DNA of 64,000 nucleotides from positions 62,001-126,000 of the forward strand of contig JALIHJ010000031.1 of the NCBI GenBank assembly GCA_022984795.1, read 5' to 3'. The notes under the pieces were generated by a model, which worked only from the letters and a program-made list of their open reading frames with translations, ran no database searches and was not told the DNA's origin. The stretch is from Fabrea salina. Lineage: Eukaryota > Ciliophora > Heterotrichea > Heterotrichida > Fabreidae. Shown here in pieces: positions 43,509 to 52,097 of the stretch; within the stretch, counting starts at the first letter, position 1, and every line of letters begins with the position of its first letter. Both the position numbers and the translations under genes were made by a program.

Positions 43509-44840
43509 ATGTTTGGTTTTTTCAATGAGATTGGTAAAGGCATTGAGCACGCAGCCAAAGAAGTTGGAAAGGGAGTTGAACACGCAGCCAAAGAAGTTGG
43601 AAAAGGAGTTGAGCATGCAGCCAAAGAAGTTGCCAAAGGAGCTGGGGATGTAGGACAGTTTGGTTTACAAGTAATGAGAGACGTTGGAGATGGAGTAGGG
43701 GGGTTACTGAACCTAGAATTCAGCATGGACTTGGACGACTCCCACTTGCTCAAACTACTTGCTGCTTGTGCTGAGCACTGTTACGAGCCAGATTCCAAAG
43801 ATCCAGGTTTCGAAAACCATCTTGAACTAGTTCATTCTCGAGAAGAAACTGGATTCAACTCCAATGCTTTTGCAGTGTACCGAGTGAAAACTGGGCACTT
43901 AGCTGGCAAAAGAATAATGGCCTTTAGAGGGACCAGCAGTGCTGGTGGAGTTTTTTCAGACATCTCCTTTGCCCTCCGTGGAGCTGGCGCTATGGGGGAT
44001 CGCATATGGGCAGTTATAAGTTATGCTGTGGATTGTACTAATGAGTTTGGGCCTGATTATGTGTGTGGTCATAGCCTTGGCGGGTTCCTTGCTGAGTGTG
44101 TTTGCTCGCATACTGGAATTGGCGGAGCAGCTTTTAATGGACCTGCATCTCGGGCTGTTATTCCAGCAAACAACTGTGCTAATGGAAATAGGTTCTCAAG
44201 TGCAAGGTTTGAAGTACACCAAACTAAGGGCGATACTGTTTCTAATGTTTGCAGTTTCGCGGGTCCTAATGCCTCGCACATTGGAAAGCCTAAGTGGCAT
44301 AATGGTCCCCCTGATCCTGATCCTTTAAAGCAACACTCAATGAAAGCTATGGTAGATGATATTGGAAGACTTGCCTCATCTCATAGGCAACCAAGCTTGC
44401 ATGACGAAGAACTAGTTGGAGTTTTCAACATTTGGATATCTGGAGGCACTAATCATGGTAAGTCAATTCTGAGCTGTGCACCTAACGGGTTAGTGGACCT
44501 TTGGGAAAGAGATGACAATTCAGGCCGTCAAAAGTGGAGGCTAGAGAAAACATCTGATGGTTACTTCAACATTTGGATATCTGGAGGCACTAATCATGGT
44601 AAGTCAATTCTGAGCTGTAGAGCAGATGGTTTAGTGGACCTTTGGGAAAGAGATGACAATTCAGGTCGCCAAAAGTGGAGGCTAGAGAAAACATCTGATG
44701 GTTACTTCAACATTTGGATATCTGGAGGCACTAATCATGGTAAGTCAATTCTGAGCTGTGCACCTAACGGGCTAGTGGACCTCTGGGAAAGAGATGACAA
44801 TTCAGGTCGCCAAAAGTGGAGGCTAGAGAGAATAGGATAA
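43509..44840 (+). CDS. Class 3 lipase with lectin-like tandem repeats
   Basis: 443 residues. After MFGFFNEI come three 11-residue repeats, GKGIEHAAKEV and twice GKGVEHAAKEV (43533-43631, 33-nt unit), likely an amphipathic helix. A fungal-lipase-type alpha/beta hydrolase covers about 75-295, with the nucleophile Ser in VCGHSLGGFLAE and RIMAFRGTSS forming the oxyanion region. The C terminus has three repeats of 47 residues starting at 44424, 44565 and 44706, each with FNIWISGGTNHGKSILSC and VDLWERDDNSGRQKWRLE. These resemble ricin-type or beta-trefoil lectin strands. No signal peptide is seen. A secreted or vacuolar lipid esterase that binds glycans is inferred. Confidence 0.85.
   Translation: MFGFFNEIGKGIEHAAKEVGKGVEHAAKEVGKGVEHAAKEVAKGAGDVGQFGLQVMRDVGDGVGGLLNLEFSMDLDDSHLLKLLAACAEHCYEPDSKDPGFENHLELVHSREETGFNSNAFAVYRVKTGHLAGKRIMAFRGTSSAGGVFSDISFALRGAGAMGDRIWAVISYAVDCTNEFGPDYVCGHSLGGFLAECVCSHTGIGGAAFNGPASRAVIPANNCANGNRFSSARFEVHQTKGDTVSNVCSFAGPNASHIGKPKWHNGPPDPDPLKQHSMKAMVDDIGRLASSHRQPSLHDEELVGVFNIWISGGTNHGKSILSCAPNGLVDLWERDDNSGRQKWRLEKTSDGYFNIWISGGTNHGKSILSCRADGLVDLWERDDNSGRQKWRLEKTSDGYFNIWISGGTNHGKSILSCAPNGLVDLWERDDNSGRQKWRLERIG
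43533..43631 (+). repeat. 33-nt tandem repeat, three units
   Basis: Three in-frame 33-nt units encode GKG(I/V)EHAAKEV. They differ at only a few bases, which points to recent slippage or conversion. Confidence 0.9.
44424..44840 (+). repeat. 141-nt tandem repeat encoding lectin-like units
   Basis: Units of 141 nt at 44424-44564, 44565-44705 and 44706-44840 (last one slightly shorter) are nearly identical at DNA level. Units 1 and 3 share CAPNG where unit 2 has CRADG, so units 1 and 3 are the closest pair. This suggests gene conversion or duplication in two steps. Confidence 0.93.
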
Positions 44841-44876
44841 CCATTAATCAATTCTTAAGCACTAATATAAATAGGG

Positions 44877-46196
44877 ATGCTTACAACAACAGTCGGAAGA
44901 ACTAGAAATGCTCAAGAAAGCCAAAAGAAGAAGCACCACCACAAAAATAAGTCTAAGAGCTCGTCCGAGATCAAGAAGCACTACCAAAACTACCAAAGTT
45001 TAATAACTATCCAGTCCGAAGACATTAATGTCACCAGTTTCCAATTCGAGAAACTCAAGATTGCAGAAACTCTTTGCTTCATGCTCGCAGCAACAGGCTG
45101 GGGTTGTGCCGCCATTGCAGCAGACTTGACTTACCTAGACAATATTTACGAAGAAAAGAAGACCTCTGCAAACCTTGCACTGATTGGTTGCAGCATTACT
45201 ACTGTGCTGCTTCTAGTTTGTGTGATTTGGAGGACCTTAAAAGAACTAAGGTTCGAGCAAGCAAAGGGTATATTCTCTTACCAAGACACTATTTTCACTA
45301 CTAAAAAGTATAACGTGCTCATAGTTGAGTTAGCTATTAACTTCATCCATCCTTCTTATGGTTTGGACACCTACTCGTTTTCAGTTGACAACGAAAACCA
45401 TACTCCAATTCACTACACTTACATAGGCGTTATTTCAATCATAATGCTGGCGAGGATTTACCACTTTATTAGGTTTGTGTCTGTGATTCAGCAGTACAGA
45501 TCGCCTCGTTCTCAAAGACTTTGTCAGATGAACGGTTGTAGAGCTGGCACTTGGTACAGCGTCAAGTGTTTGATCCAAGAAAGTCCTAATGTTTCGATGA
45601 CAGTGATGATGATTGGAGGCATTTTAGTGTTTGCATACCCTCTTAGAATCTTTGAAAGGTCTGCTGGGCAAGATTTTGCTAGTTACGAAAACTCTGCTTG
45701 GTGCATTATTTTAACAATGACCACTGTGGGCTACGGAGACTACTTCCCTCTTACTGATGCCGGAAGGCTAATTGTGTTTTTCGCTTGTATTTGGGGAGTG
45801 GTAGTGGTTTCCCTGATTGTGGTTACTTTGTCCAACCAACTACTTTTGGACTGTGGTGAAGAGAACTCCTTGCTCATACTCAAGAGACTCCGCTTCAAGG
45901 AAGAAATGAAACAAGTAGCAGCCTTTGTGCTGACTTCTGCAATGAAGTACCGCAACCTAGTGAAGAGTAGTGCTTATGACAAAGGAAAGCTTGAAATGCA
46001 GCTTGGCAAGTTCAGGTATCACCTAAACGAGTTCAGACAATTCAGGATCAAGCAAAGGAGTTTATACGAGTTTGACAGTTTTGAAGACCGCGTGGAAACC
46101 AAAATGCTGAAAGTCATTGAAGACATGGATGAGATTGAGGAACTCAAAAACCAAATTAACCACGTTATTTCTGAACTTGAAGGGAGACGCTCGTAA
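44877..46196 (+). CDS. SK-like potassium channel
   Basis: 439 residues with six membrane helices. The pore has the selectivity filter in TMTTVGYGDYFPLTDAGR. After S6 a helical tail (NSLLILKRLRFKEEMKQVAA, RYHLNEFRQFRIKQRSLYEF) sits where SK channels bind calmodulin. The voltage sensor S4 has few basic residues, which fits a calcium-gated and not voltage-gated channel. The N terminus is Lys/Ser-rich and cytosolic (KKKHHHKNKSKSSSE). Such channels set membrane potential and ciliary reversal in ciliates. Its stop lies 1 bp from that of the convergent TMEM43-like gene. Confidence 0.85.
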   Translation: MLTTTVGRTRNAQESQKKKHHHKNKSKSSSEIKKHYQNYQSLITIQSEDINVTSFQFEKLKIAETLCFMLAATGWGCAAIAADLTYLDNIYEEKKTSANLALIGCSITTVLLLVCVIWRTLKELRFEQAKGIFSYQDTIFTTKKYNVLIVELAINFIHPSYGLDTYSFSVDNENHTPIHYTYIGVISIIMLARIYHFIRFVSVIQQYRSPRSQRLCQMNGCRAGTWYSVKCLIQESPNVSMTVMMIGGILVFAYPLRIFERSAGQDFASYENSAWCIILTMTTVGYGDYFPLTDAGRLIVFFACIWGVVVVSLIVVTLSNQLLLDCGEENSLLILKRLRFKEEMKQVAAFVLTSAMKYRNLVKSSAYDKGKLEMQLGKFRYHLNEFRQFRIKQRSLYEFDSFEDRVETKMLKVIEDMDEIEELKNQINHVISELEGRRS

Positions 46197-46197
46197 T

Positions 46198-47148
46198 TTA
46201 AGTCATAACTATGAACCCAATCACTGATGATATTAAAGCCCCGATTCTAATGATGTACTGTCGGAAGCGCTTAGCACTCAGTTTTTTTTCTATGAGTGCA
46301 CTAACTGTGAGGTTTCCTCTAGCCACTTCTAGCAGTTTTCCTCTGTACTTCTTGAGTGTATTGCCTCTTTGTTCTCCCAAGATGCTTACACTTGTGTCTA
46401 GGTCTAAGTAAGAGTACTTAATTCTGTAGTCTCCTACTTCGGGAGTGTAGGGTGCTTTCTTTTTTTTGCTTAAATAAAAGTACTCGTTGTCTATGTAAAC
46501 ATAAAACCCCTCCAGAGGTCCTAGGTTCTCAGAAGGTCTTACTTTTTTGAGCTTCTGTTTAATAGGGACCTTCTTCATGACTTCTTTAGTTAACTTGTAA
46601 CTCTGAAGGTAAGTTTCTGGTTGGGTTTTGAAAACAGCGTTTTGGAGTGTTTGGTCCCAAGAAGGGTTGCAGTACACTGGGTTTTGGAACCTTTCAGAGT
46701 CAATGTGGTAGCTACTCCAGCCAGGAAAATACTCGCTTTTAGAGTTTTCATTACCTAAAGTTTCCTTCCAAAGGTACATCTGTACAGTTCTTTTGAGCAA
46801 AAAAGCTTGAGACACAGTTACAACGGGTACAGTTGGGTCAGTTAAGTAAACAGGTGGGCTTACCTGGAGTCTTCCTGTAACATAAACTAACTTGCCCTAC
46901 AAGTCAGGGTCTAAGTATGAAGAGGCTTCTCTTGCTTCTCTTTTGCACTTCTTCAAAAACCTTTTGTAAACTAGGTACTTAACTTCGCAGTACAAGCAAA
47001 CACACAAACTCACAAACAAAATCCCAGAGCCTACCAGAAACAAAGGACTCAGGCATTTCTCTTCTTTCAAGAAGCTCGAAAGTTCCTGTGTAAATGAAAA
47101 ACTCCCAACTGCTTCTAATAAAGCAAACCAAGAACTTACAAAGCACAT
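46198..47148 (-). CDS. TMEM43-like membrane protein interrupted by an in-frame TAG
   Basis: From an ATG at 47148 the frame is open to the end except for a TAG at 46897-46899, giving 316 codons. The sequence on both sides fits TMEM43 (LUMA, DUF1625): a membrane helix (SPLFLVGSGILFVSLCVCLY), DPDL, then TAG, then GKLVYVTGRLQVSPPVYL, TVQMYLWKE, PEVGDYRIKYSYLDL, and a last helix. TMEM43 expects GKLVHVSG right after that acidic region, so the reading frame continues. No 15-nt intron covers the TAG. Options are stop readthrough, a recent mutation, or a sequencing error. TMEM43 is an ER and inner-nuclear-membrane protein. The C-terminal helices are fewer than in animals. Confidence 0.7.
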
Positions 47149-47214
47149 TTGTTTTATTGCCACTTCATAAATTCAAGACTACTTTGAGACTAATAACCAT
47201 TAATCAAATTCAAA

Positions 47215-49089
47215 ATGAACTACTCAGAAGTTCTATCAGACATAGGAGACCTAGAATCGCCTTACTGCAAATCCATATCTCTAGAAGCTACTGTTTGCGA
47301 CCTCTGGGACAGGCAACCCCAAGATAAAAGAATTGTGGTACGTATGCACTCCATGCTGCCTCAATTCAAACTTACGTCTGACTTACTAAGGAACCTCTGG
47401 AGCTTTGCAACTTCCCCAGACCCCCGCTTGACTGGAGTTGCCTCAGCTTCAAAGTACTCACCTACTCACTTCCTTTCTCTGAAAGTCAACTCTGCCCACT
47501 GGCTTAAGCGCGGGCATTCTTTGCCCTCTGCAGACTACCTTATTTACTTAGCTGCCCAGTCTGCGCAGGCCCCTGAGTACCTCACTGTGGAAAACAAGTT
47601 TTTTGAAAGAATGAAACGAAGCATTGCGAGACGCATCGACAGGGAGCACCTTATCGAGCCTTTAGATTTGTGCCGCACCTGTGTGGCTTTTGCAGCAGAC
47701 GAAGAAACACAGCGTTTGCTTTTGAAAGTTGTAGTCTACTTTCCAGCTGTAACGCTGCAGTTCACACCTATTTCTTCACTCAAACTTGTAAACTGTCCCT
47801 TAACTATGAACTTGACTCAGGCCAGAAAAGAAGGCTACCAGTGTGGGTTTTTAACAATGGACCAAAACAGAAGAGTTCTTCCTTTGCTTCCTTCAGACTC
47901 TTTGACTTACAAGTACGCACTAGTAGGTATCTGGGCTACTGGAATTCCTGAAAGCCCCAACACTTCAACTAAGTACACTCCTCTCGTCCACCCCCTTGTT
48001 TGGGCTATTTGTGTTCAGTTCATAGAAACAAGAAGTTGCCGGGAAAAAATGTCTCCTAATCCTCAAAGCAATTCCTTTTTATTTATTCACTTTGCTTCAA
48101 AACCTAAGTTTTACGAAGTCTCTACACAAGGCTCAGCTAGTTGGCAAACAACTTCGTTTGAAACTGAGATTCCTAGGGAAGAAGACAGTTACTTCGCAAC
48201 CTGCATTGCTCAGTTTATGAGGGAAGAACAAAGCTCAAGTTCTTTGGACTTGTCTATGGGAAGTGCACCAAAGTTCATAAACACTTCCTACACTTCTCCT
48301 TCCTACCATTCCAGAACCAGTACTCCTACAGCTTACCCACCTAGACCCCCCAGGTATTCAAATTCCCCTTCTATTTCCCGGGAGCCCTCTCACGTTTCTG
48401 AGAGTTACCGTTCCCGGCCTTACTCACCTAGCTCAGAACAAATCATCATGGAACAAAACAAAATGCTAGCCCAACTTCAGGCCCAAGTCAAAGAACTACA
48501 GGCTTACGTCTTTCAGCAAAACGCCATGCAAAGCACTCCTAAACTTAAAAAAAACCACTCCCAAGGAAGCTTTCCGGATCTTCCTAGTATGAACCTGATG
48601 AACGCAAAAACCAACACTACTTTAAGGATTTCCAAAGAACTTGTGACCACTGGAACCAACACTACTTTCGAACCCAAGCCCCTCCAAAGAAGCCAAAGCA
48701 CAGACAGCATACCCGACGAAACTCCCTCAGAAGTCCAAACTACAAAAAAGTTCAATGAAACAGAAGCTGCCAAACCCCCTAGGTTCCAGCCCGTTTTGCC
48801 TAGTAAACTTTTAAAAGGCAAAAAAGAAATACCCCAACTTGACATAGGAAGCTTTGAAGAAGATTCTACGAAAAAGGAGTACAACCCCCTTAGGTATAGC
48901 ACACAGGAATCGCAGGGTTCCCCAGAGCCTTCGCCCCACCCTTTTAACCACAAAATGTCTTACAAGCCAGTTGAAAAAGAGTCCTCTGACAAGACCATTT
49001 GTGTCCCTAAAATAGAGTATGACAGCGGTAGTGATAGTTCAGGTGAGGATGAGCAAATTGAAGCTTTGCAAAGAAAGTACTTAGCTTAG
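47215..49089 (+). CDS. STIL: STIL/Ana2/SAS-5-type centriole duplication protein
   Basis: 624 residues. Residues 205-280 hold the most conserved block of STIL: CGFLTMDQNRRVLPLL, SLTYKYALVGIWATGI, HPLVWAICVQFI. Human STIL has a matching LVGIW followed by a VWACC strand. A disordered Pro/Ser-rich stretch follows, then a short coiled coil at about 408-432 (QIIMEQNKMLAQLQAQVKEL), the place of the STIL oligomerisation helix that binds PLK4. The last residues (DEQIEALQRKYLA) could be the STAN motif that binds SAS-6. STIL links PLK4 to cartwheel assembly in basal body duplication. Confidence 0.85.
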   Translation: MNYSEVLSDIGDLESPYCKSISLEATVCDLWDRQPQDKRIVVRMHSMLPQFKLTSDLLRNLWSFATSPDPRLTGVASASKYSPTHFLSLKVNSAHWLKRGHSLPSADYLIYLAAQSAQAPEYLTVENKFFERMKRSIARRIDREHLIEPLDLCRTCVAFAADEETQRLLLKVVVYFPAVTLQFTPISSLKLVNCPLTMNLTQARKEGYQCGFLTMDQNRRVLPLLPSDSLTYKYALVGIWATGIPESPNTSTKYTPLVHPLVWAICVQFIETRSCREKMSPNPQSNSFLFIHFASKPKFYEVSTQGSASWQTTSFETEIPREEDSYFATCIAQFMREEQSSSSLDLSMGSAPKFINTSYTSPSYHSRTSTPTAYPPRPPRYSNSPSISREPSHVSESYRSRPYSPSSEQIIMEQNKMLAQLQAQVKELQAYVFQQNAMQSTPKLKKNHSQGSFPDLPSMNLMNAKTNTTLRISKELVTTGTNTTFEPKPLQRSQSTDSIPDETPSEVQTTKKFNETEAAKPPRFQPVLPSKLLKGKKEIPQLDIGSFEEDSTKKEYNPLRYSTQESQGSPEPSPHPFNHKMSYKPVEKESSDKTICVPKIEYDSGSDSSGEDEQIEALQRKYLA

Positions 49090-49129
49090 TCCTCTTTGTT
49101 CTTAATAAACATTTAATTATAACTAACTA

Positions 49130-49255
49130 CTACTCTCTTCTGCGTTTAGGCTTTTCAAAGTCACTGAACTTAAGGTCTTTCAGCAAGTAGTAAGTAAGTC
49201 CCATCACTATGCAAGGAACTACAATGCAAATTGCCACTACTAAGTAAATGTCCAT
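49130..49255 (-). CDS. Small single-pass membrane protein, 41 residues
   Basis: ATG at 49255, stop TAG at 49130-49132, encoding MDIYLVVAICIVVPCIVMGL followed by TYYLLKDLKFSDFEKPKRRRE. One hydrophobic helix of about 20 residues is followed by a basic tail, a good transmembrane pattern with the C terminus cytosolic. The stop of IFT70 is 2 bp upstream on the same strand. The size and layout recall tiny subunits such as Ost4 of oligosaccharyltransferase, but identity is not established. The gap here is otherwise unexplained, which supports the call. Confidence 0.6.
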   Translation of the reverse strand: MDIYLVVAICIVVPCIVMGLTYYLLKDLKFSDFEKPKRRRE

Positions 49256-49257
49256 TA

Positions 49258-51192
49258 TTAATCTCTAAGTTTAAGGAACATACGCTTCAGAACTCTTGCT
49301 TCGTAAGTAACTGTTTTCTTTTCGTTGGTTTCTTCTAAAGGCGAAATCTCAGTAGGAATGTTGCCTCCGTACATTTCAGCAGCGTCCAAGAAAAGCAGCA
49401 CCTCTGCTATGCAGTTGTCTGGAAGGACTACCATGTGCTTGGACATTGACTCTATCAAAGCCAAAAAGCAACGCTTGGCGTAGTACCAAGTATCAGTTCC
49501 TAGTTTCTTGTTGTAGGGTTCTAGACTCTTTATGATCCTTGAAATTCCAAACTCAAAGTTGCCCTTGGAACAATACAGAGTTCCAATTACCAAGTTAACT
49601 ATGCACAGGTGGAAGAGTTGCTGGTCAGGGTTTTCGTAACCCATTTTTTCTTCTTCCCTTTCAATCTTCCTCATAAGTTCTTCTGCGTCTTCGTTCTGGG
49701 AGTTCATGATGTAACTTACACACAAGTTAGCCAGCACAATTGCAGTTAAGTCCAGCAGGCTGTCTTCGTATCTACTCACAACGGGCTCATAGTACCTTAT
49801 AGCTTCTATAAATCTGCTTTCTTGCATAAAGAACACGTGGGCTACGTTTAGTTGCCAAGTTTCGTGTTCTGAACAAAACTCAGCTGACTGTCTGAAGAGT
49901 TTTTCCACCATGGCGTAGTTTTCCATGTCCCAGTATATTTTGGCTTGTGCCATTAGAACTGGTATGTACTTTTCCAAAGCGTTATCGTAGTCTTTAAGGG
50001 CTTTTCTGATTTCTTCGTTGTCTCTGCTGAGTCTGGCGTCTTGAATTTGTTTGGTGTACTTTCTAAGCTGGTCTATGTGCTGGTTTGCTAAGTTGTCAAA
50101 CTTCCTGTAAGCTTCTTCTTTAGAGGTTTGTCCCATGATCAAAGCGTCTAAGTAGTCAAAGTCATCTGGAGACAAACACTTATAAGTTAACTGGGCGTTT
50201 TCAGCCAGTACGTCAGCAGCTAAGTCGAAGTAGTTGTACTTGCAATACAGAATCAAAAGGTTAGCAAAGGTTTCGTCAGGGAAAGGAGGATTGGTTAGCA
50301 AAAAGTTGAACTTTCTGAACCCAGTGGTAGGGTCTTCGTCCATGTTCATAAGGGCTTGGTTGTGGAGAGTTACAGGGTCAAGTTCTTCTTCACTCCGAGG
50401 AGGCATGTCCAGCAGTGCTTCTTTAGCTGCTGTGTAGTTTTTGGTCACATATTCAATAGCAGCTTTTAAGTTGAAGGCTTCAATCAGGGCTGTTTCTTTA
50501 AGGATTTGTGTGTTGCCTACACTTTTAACCTCTACTCCTTCAGCGTTACTGCCTACTCCTAGTTCGGGGTGCTCCCTTACTCCTTTTTCTATGATTTCAG
50601 CAATGTACTTCAAACAAGGCGCCCACTGCTGGAGTTTGAAGTAACACAAAGCTACGTTGTAAGCTAAGTCACACTGGTACCCTATTTGGTTAAGGGCTTC
50701 TTGGAACATTTTTCTGGCTTCTTCGTACTTTTCTTCCTTGTACAAAGTAGCGGCTTCAATCATTCCAGCTTCAGGGTCGTTTTGTGCACAACTCGTAAGG
50801 ACTTGTTTGGCGTGGCCTAAGTCGTCTTGTTCGTACTTAACAGCAGCTTGCATCAGAAGAACTCTTTGGGCGTACTGCTGACTTCTAATAGCGTTAAGGG
50901 CTTGCATGGCATCTTCATACTGAGCTCCTTTGTATAAGCTTTGTGCGTGGTAAATGCGGTACTCTTCTATGTCAGGGTAGTACCTAACTAGTTGTTCGTA
51001 CATTGTAGCCGCCATTGCGAAATCCTGGAGGTTGTAGTAACAGTACCCCAGCAGTGAGAGCGCGGCCCTAGAACGCGGGGAGGTTTGCAACTCCTTATTC
51101 AGTATGCTGCAAACTTCTTCTAGTCGTCCTTCGCGAATTAGAGTATAAACAGTTGCAGTGTACTGTCCATCTGGGATTTGCCTAGTTTGCAT
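49258..51192 (-). CDS. IFT70: IFT70 (TTC30) intraflagellar transport protein
   Basis: 644 residues, the usual length of IFT70. TPR repeats run throughout. The conserved N-terminal portion starts IPDGQYTATVYTLIREGRLE and continues RAALSLLGYCYYNLQDFAMA, as in TTC30/DYF-1/Fleer. IFT70 wraps around IFT52 in the IFT-B1 complex and is needed for anterograde transport and tubulin modification in cilia. It diverges from the dynein-2 light intermediate chain gene with 12 bp between start codons, so two intraflagellar transport genes form a head-to-head pair. Confidence 0.96.
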   Translation of the reverse strand: MQTRQIPDGQYTATVYTLIREGRLEEVCSILNKELQTSPRSRAALSLLGYCYYNLQDFAMAATMYEQLVRYYPDIEEYRIYHAQSLYKGAQYEDAMQALNAIRSQQYAQRVLLMQAAVKYEQDDLGHAKQVLTSCAQNDPEAGMIEAATLYKEEKYEEARKMFQEALNQIGYQCDLAYNVALCYFKLQQWAPCLKYIAEIIEKGVREHPELGVGSNAEGVEVKSVGNTQILKETALIEAFNLKAAIEYVTKNYTAAKEALLDMPPRSEEELDPVTLHNQALMNMDEDPTTGFRKFNFLLTNPPFPDETFANLLILYCKYNYFDLAADVLAENAQLTYKCLSPDDFDYLDALIMGQTSKEEAYRKFDNLANQHIDQLRKYTKQIQDARLSRDNEEIRKALKDYDNALEKYIPVLMAQAKIYWDMENYAMVEKLFRQSAEFCSEHETWQLNVAHVFFMQESRFIEAIRYYEPVVSRYEDSLLDLTAIVLANLCVSYIMNSQNEDAEELMRKIEREEEKMGYENPDQQLFHLCIVNLVIGTLYCSKGNFEFGISRIIKSLEPYNKKLGTDTWYYAKRCFLALIESMSKHMVVLPDNCIAEVLLFLDAAEMYGGNIPTEISPLEETNEKKTVTYEARVLKRMFLKLRD

Positions 51193-51204
51193 TTGAAATT
51201 TATT
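51193..51204. promoter_or_regulatory. 12-bp divergent spacer between two IFT genes
   Basis: TTGAAATTTATT separates the ATG of IFT70 (minus) from that of DYNC2LI1 (plus). A shared regulatory element must sit in or around this spacer. Confidence 0.6.
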
Positions 51205-52050
51205 ATGATTCCTGACATTTGGAGTTTGGCAGAGAACGCGGGAGAAGACAAAGAACCCCTCGAAAGAACCCTTGTAGTGCTTGGGGACAATAAGTCAGGC
51301 AAGTCGTCAGTCCTAGCGGGGACGTTTCAGGACAGGGGAGAAACCAAACCTACAGTGGCTTTGGAGTACAGCTACGCTCGGCCTCCTTTAAGTTTTGCAG
51401 AGGACAAAGCACTTAGCCACGTGTATGAATTAGGAGGAGGAAGACTTCTTGGAAGACTAGTCAGCATTCCTATTAACAGTGAAACCTTACCTGGACTCAT
51501 CATACTCATTAACTTAGACTTATCAAGACCCTACAAAGTACTGGACTCACTTTTGTTCTGGATCCAAGTGCTCAACAACCGAATTCAAGAAGTACTTTCT
51601 GGGATGCCCCAACGCCAAGCTCAAAAGTTTTCTCAACGCATACAGAAGAAGTGGGCTAACCACCCAGATTCCAGCAAACTTAGCCCTTTGCCCGTGCCAG
51701 TCGTAGTAGTAGCTAACAAGTACGACGTATTTGCAGATGTAGAAAGTGAAAACCGCAAGTGGATGGCAAGAGTTCTAAGGTACTTTTGCCACAAAAACGG
51801 AGTGAGTTTGTTTTACAACAGCACTAAAGACTCAAGACTGCAAGGAGCTGTAAGGCAAATAATCACGCACTACTTGTTTGGGTCAGCAACTAGGAAGTAC
51901 GAACAGAAAGACCACGCACAAGGCATCCAGATTTCTTCAGGAAACGACTCCTTCAAGTCCATAGGACCCCCGCCTAAAACTCAAGGCGAAGACTCAGACT
52001 CTCAGTGGCAACAAGCTTTTAAAGAAACTTTCCCTAAACCTAGCAAGTAA
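51205..52050 (+). CDS. DYNC2LI1: Cytoplasmic dynein-2 light intermediate chain
   Basis: 281 residues from the ATG at 51205 (MIPDIWSLAENAGEDKEPLE). A P-loop-like GDNKSGKSS lies at 27-35, followed by a Ras-like fold (LEYSYARPP, VYELGGGRLLGRL, VVVVANKYDVF). The family pattern W-S-L-A at the N terminus and the C-terminal tail fit D1bLIC. The protein is a subunit of the retrograde intraflagellar transport motor. It is somewhat shorter than the human protein (351 residues), with a reduced C-terminal tail. Confidence 0.93.
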   Translation: MIPDIWSLAENAGEDKEPLERTLVVLGDNKSGKSSVLAGTFQDRGETKPTVALEYSYARPPLSFAEDKALSHVYELGGGRLLGRLVSIPINSETLPGLIILINLDLSRPYKVLDSLLFWIQVLNNRIQEVLSGMPQRQAQKFSQRIQKKWANHPDSSKLSPLPVPVVVVANKYDVFADVESENRKWMARVLRYFCHKNGVSLFYNSTKDSRLQGAVRQIITHYLFGSATRKYEQKDHAQGIQISSGNDSFKSIGPPPKTQGEDSDSQWQQAFKETFPKPSK

Positions 52051-52097
52051 CATGTTTATCACTAAGTCTTGGAGGTTTCTGAGTTTTATAATAATTT

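Noticed and set aside
44459-44474. GTAAGTCAATTCTGAG in each lectin-like repeat as a 16-nt intron
   Set aside because: Removal would shift the frame of every repeat, and the encoded GKSILSC is conserved among all three.
46870-46905. A 14- or 30-nt GT-AG intron covering the TMEM43 TAG
   Set aside because: The 14-nt choice breaks the frame and the 30-nt choice removes the conserved GKLVYVTG.
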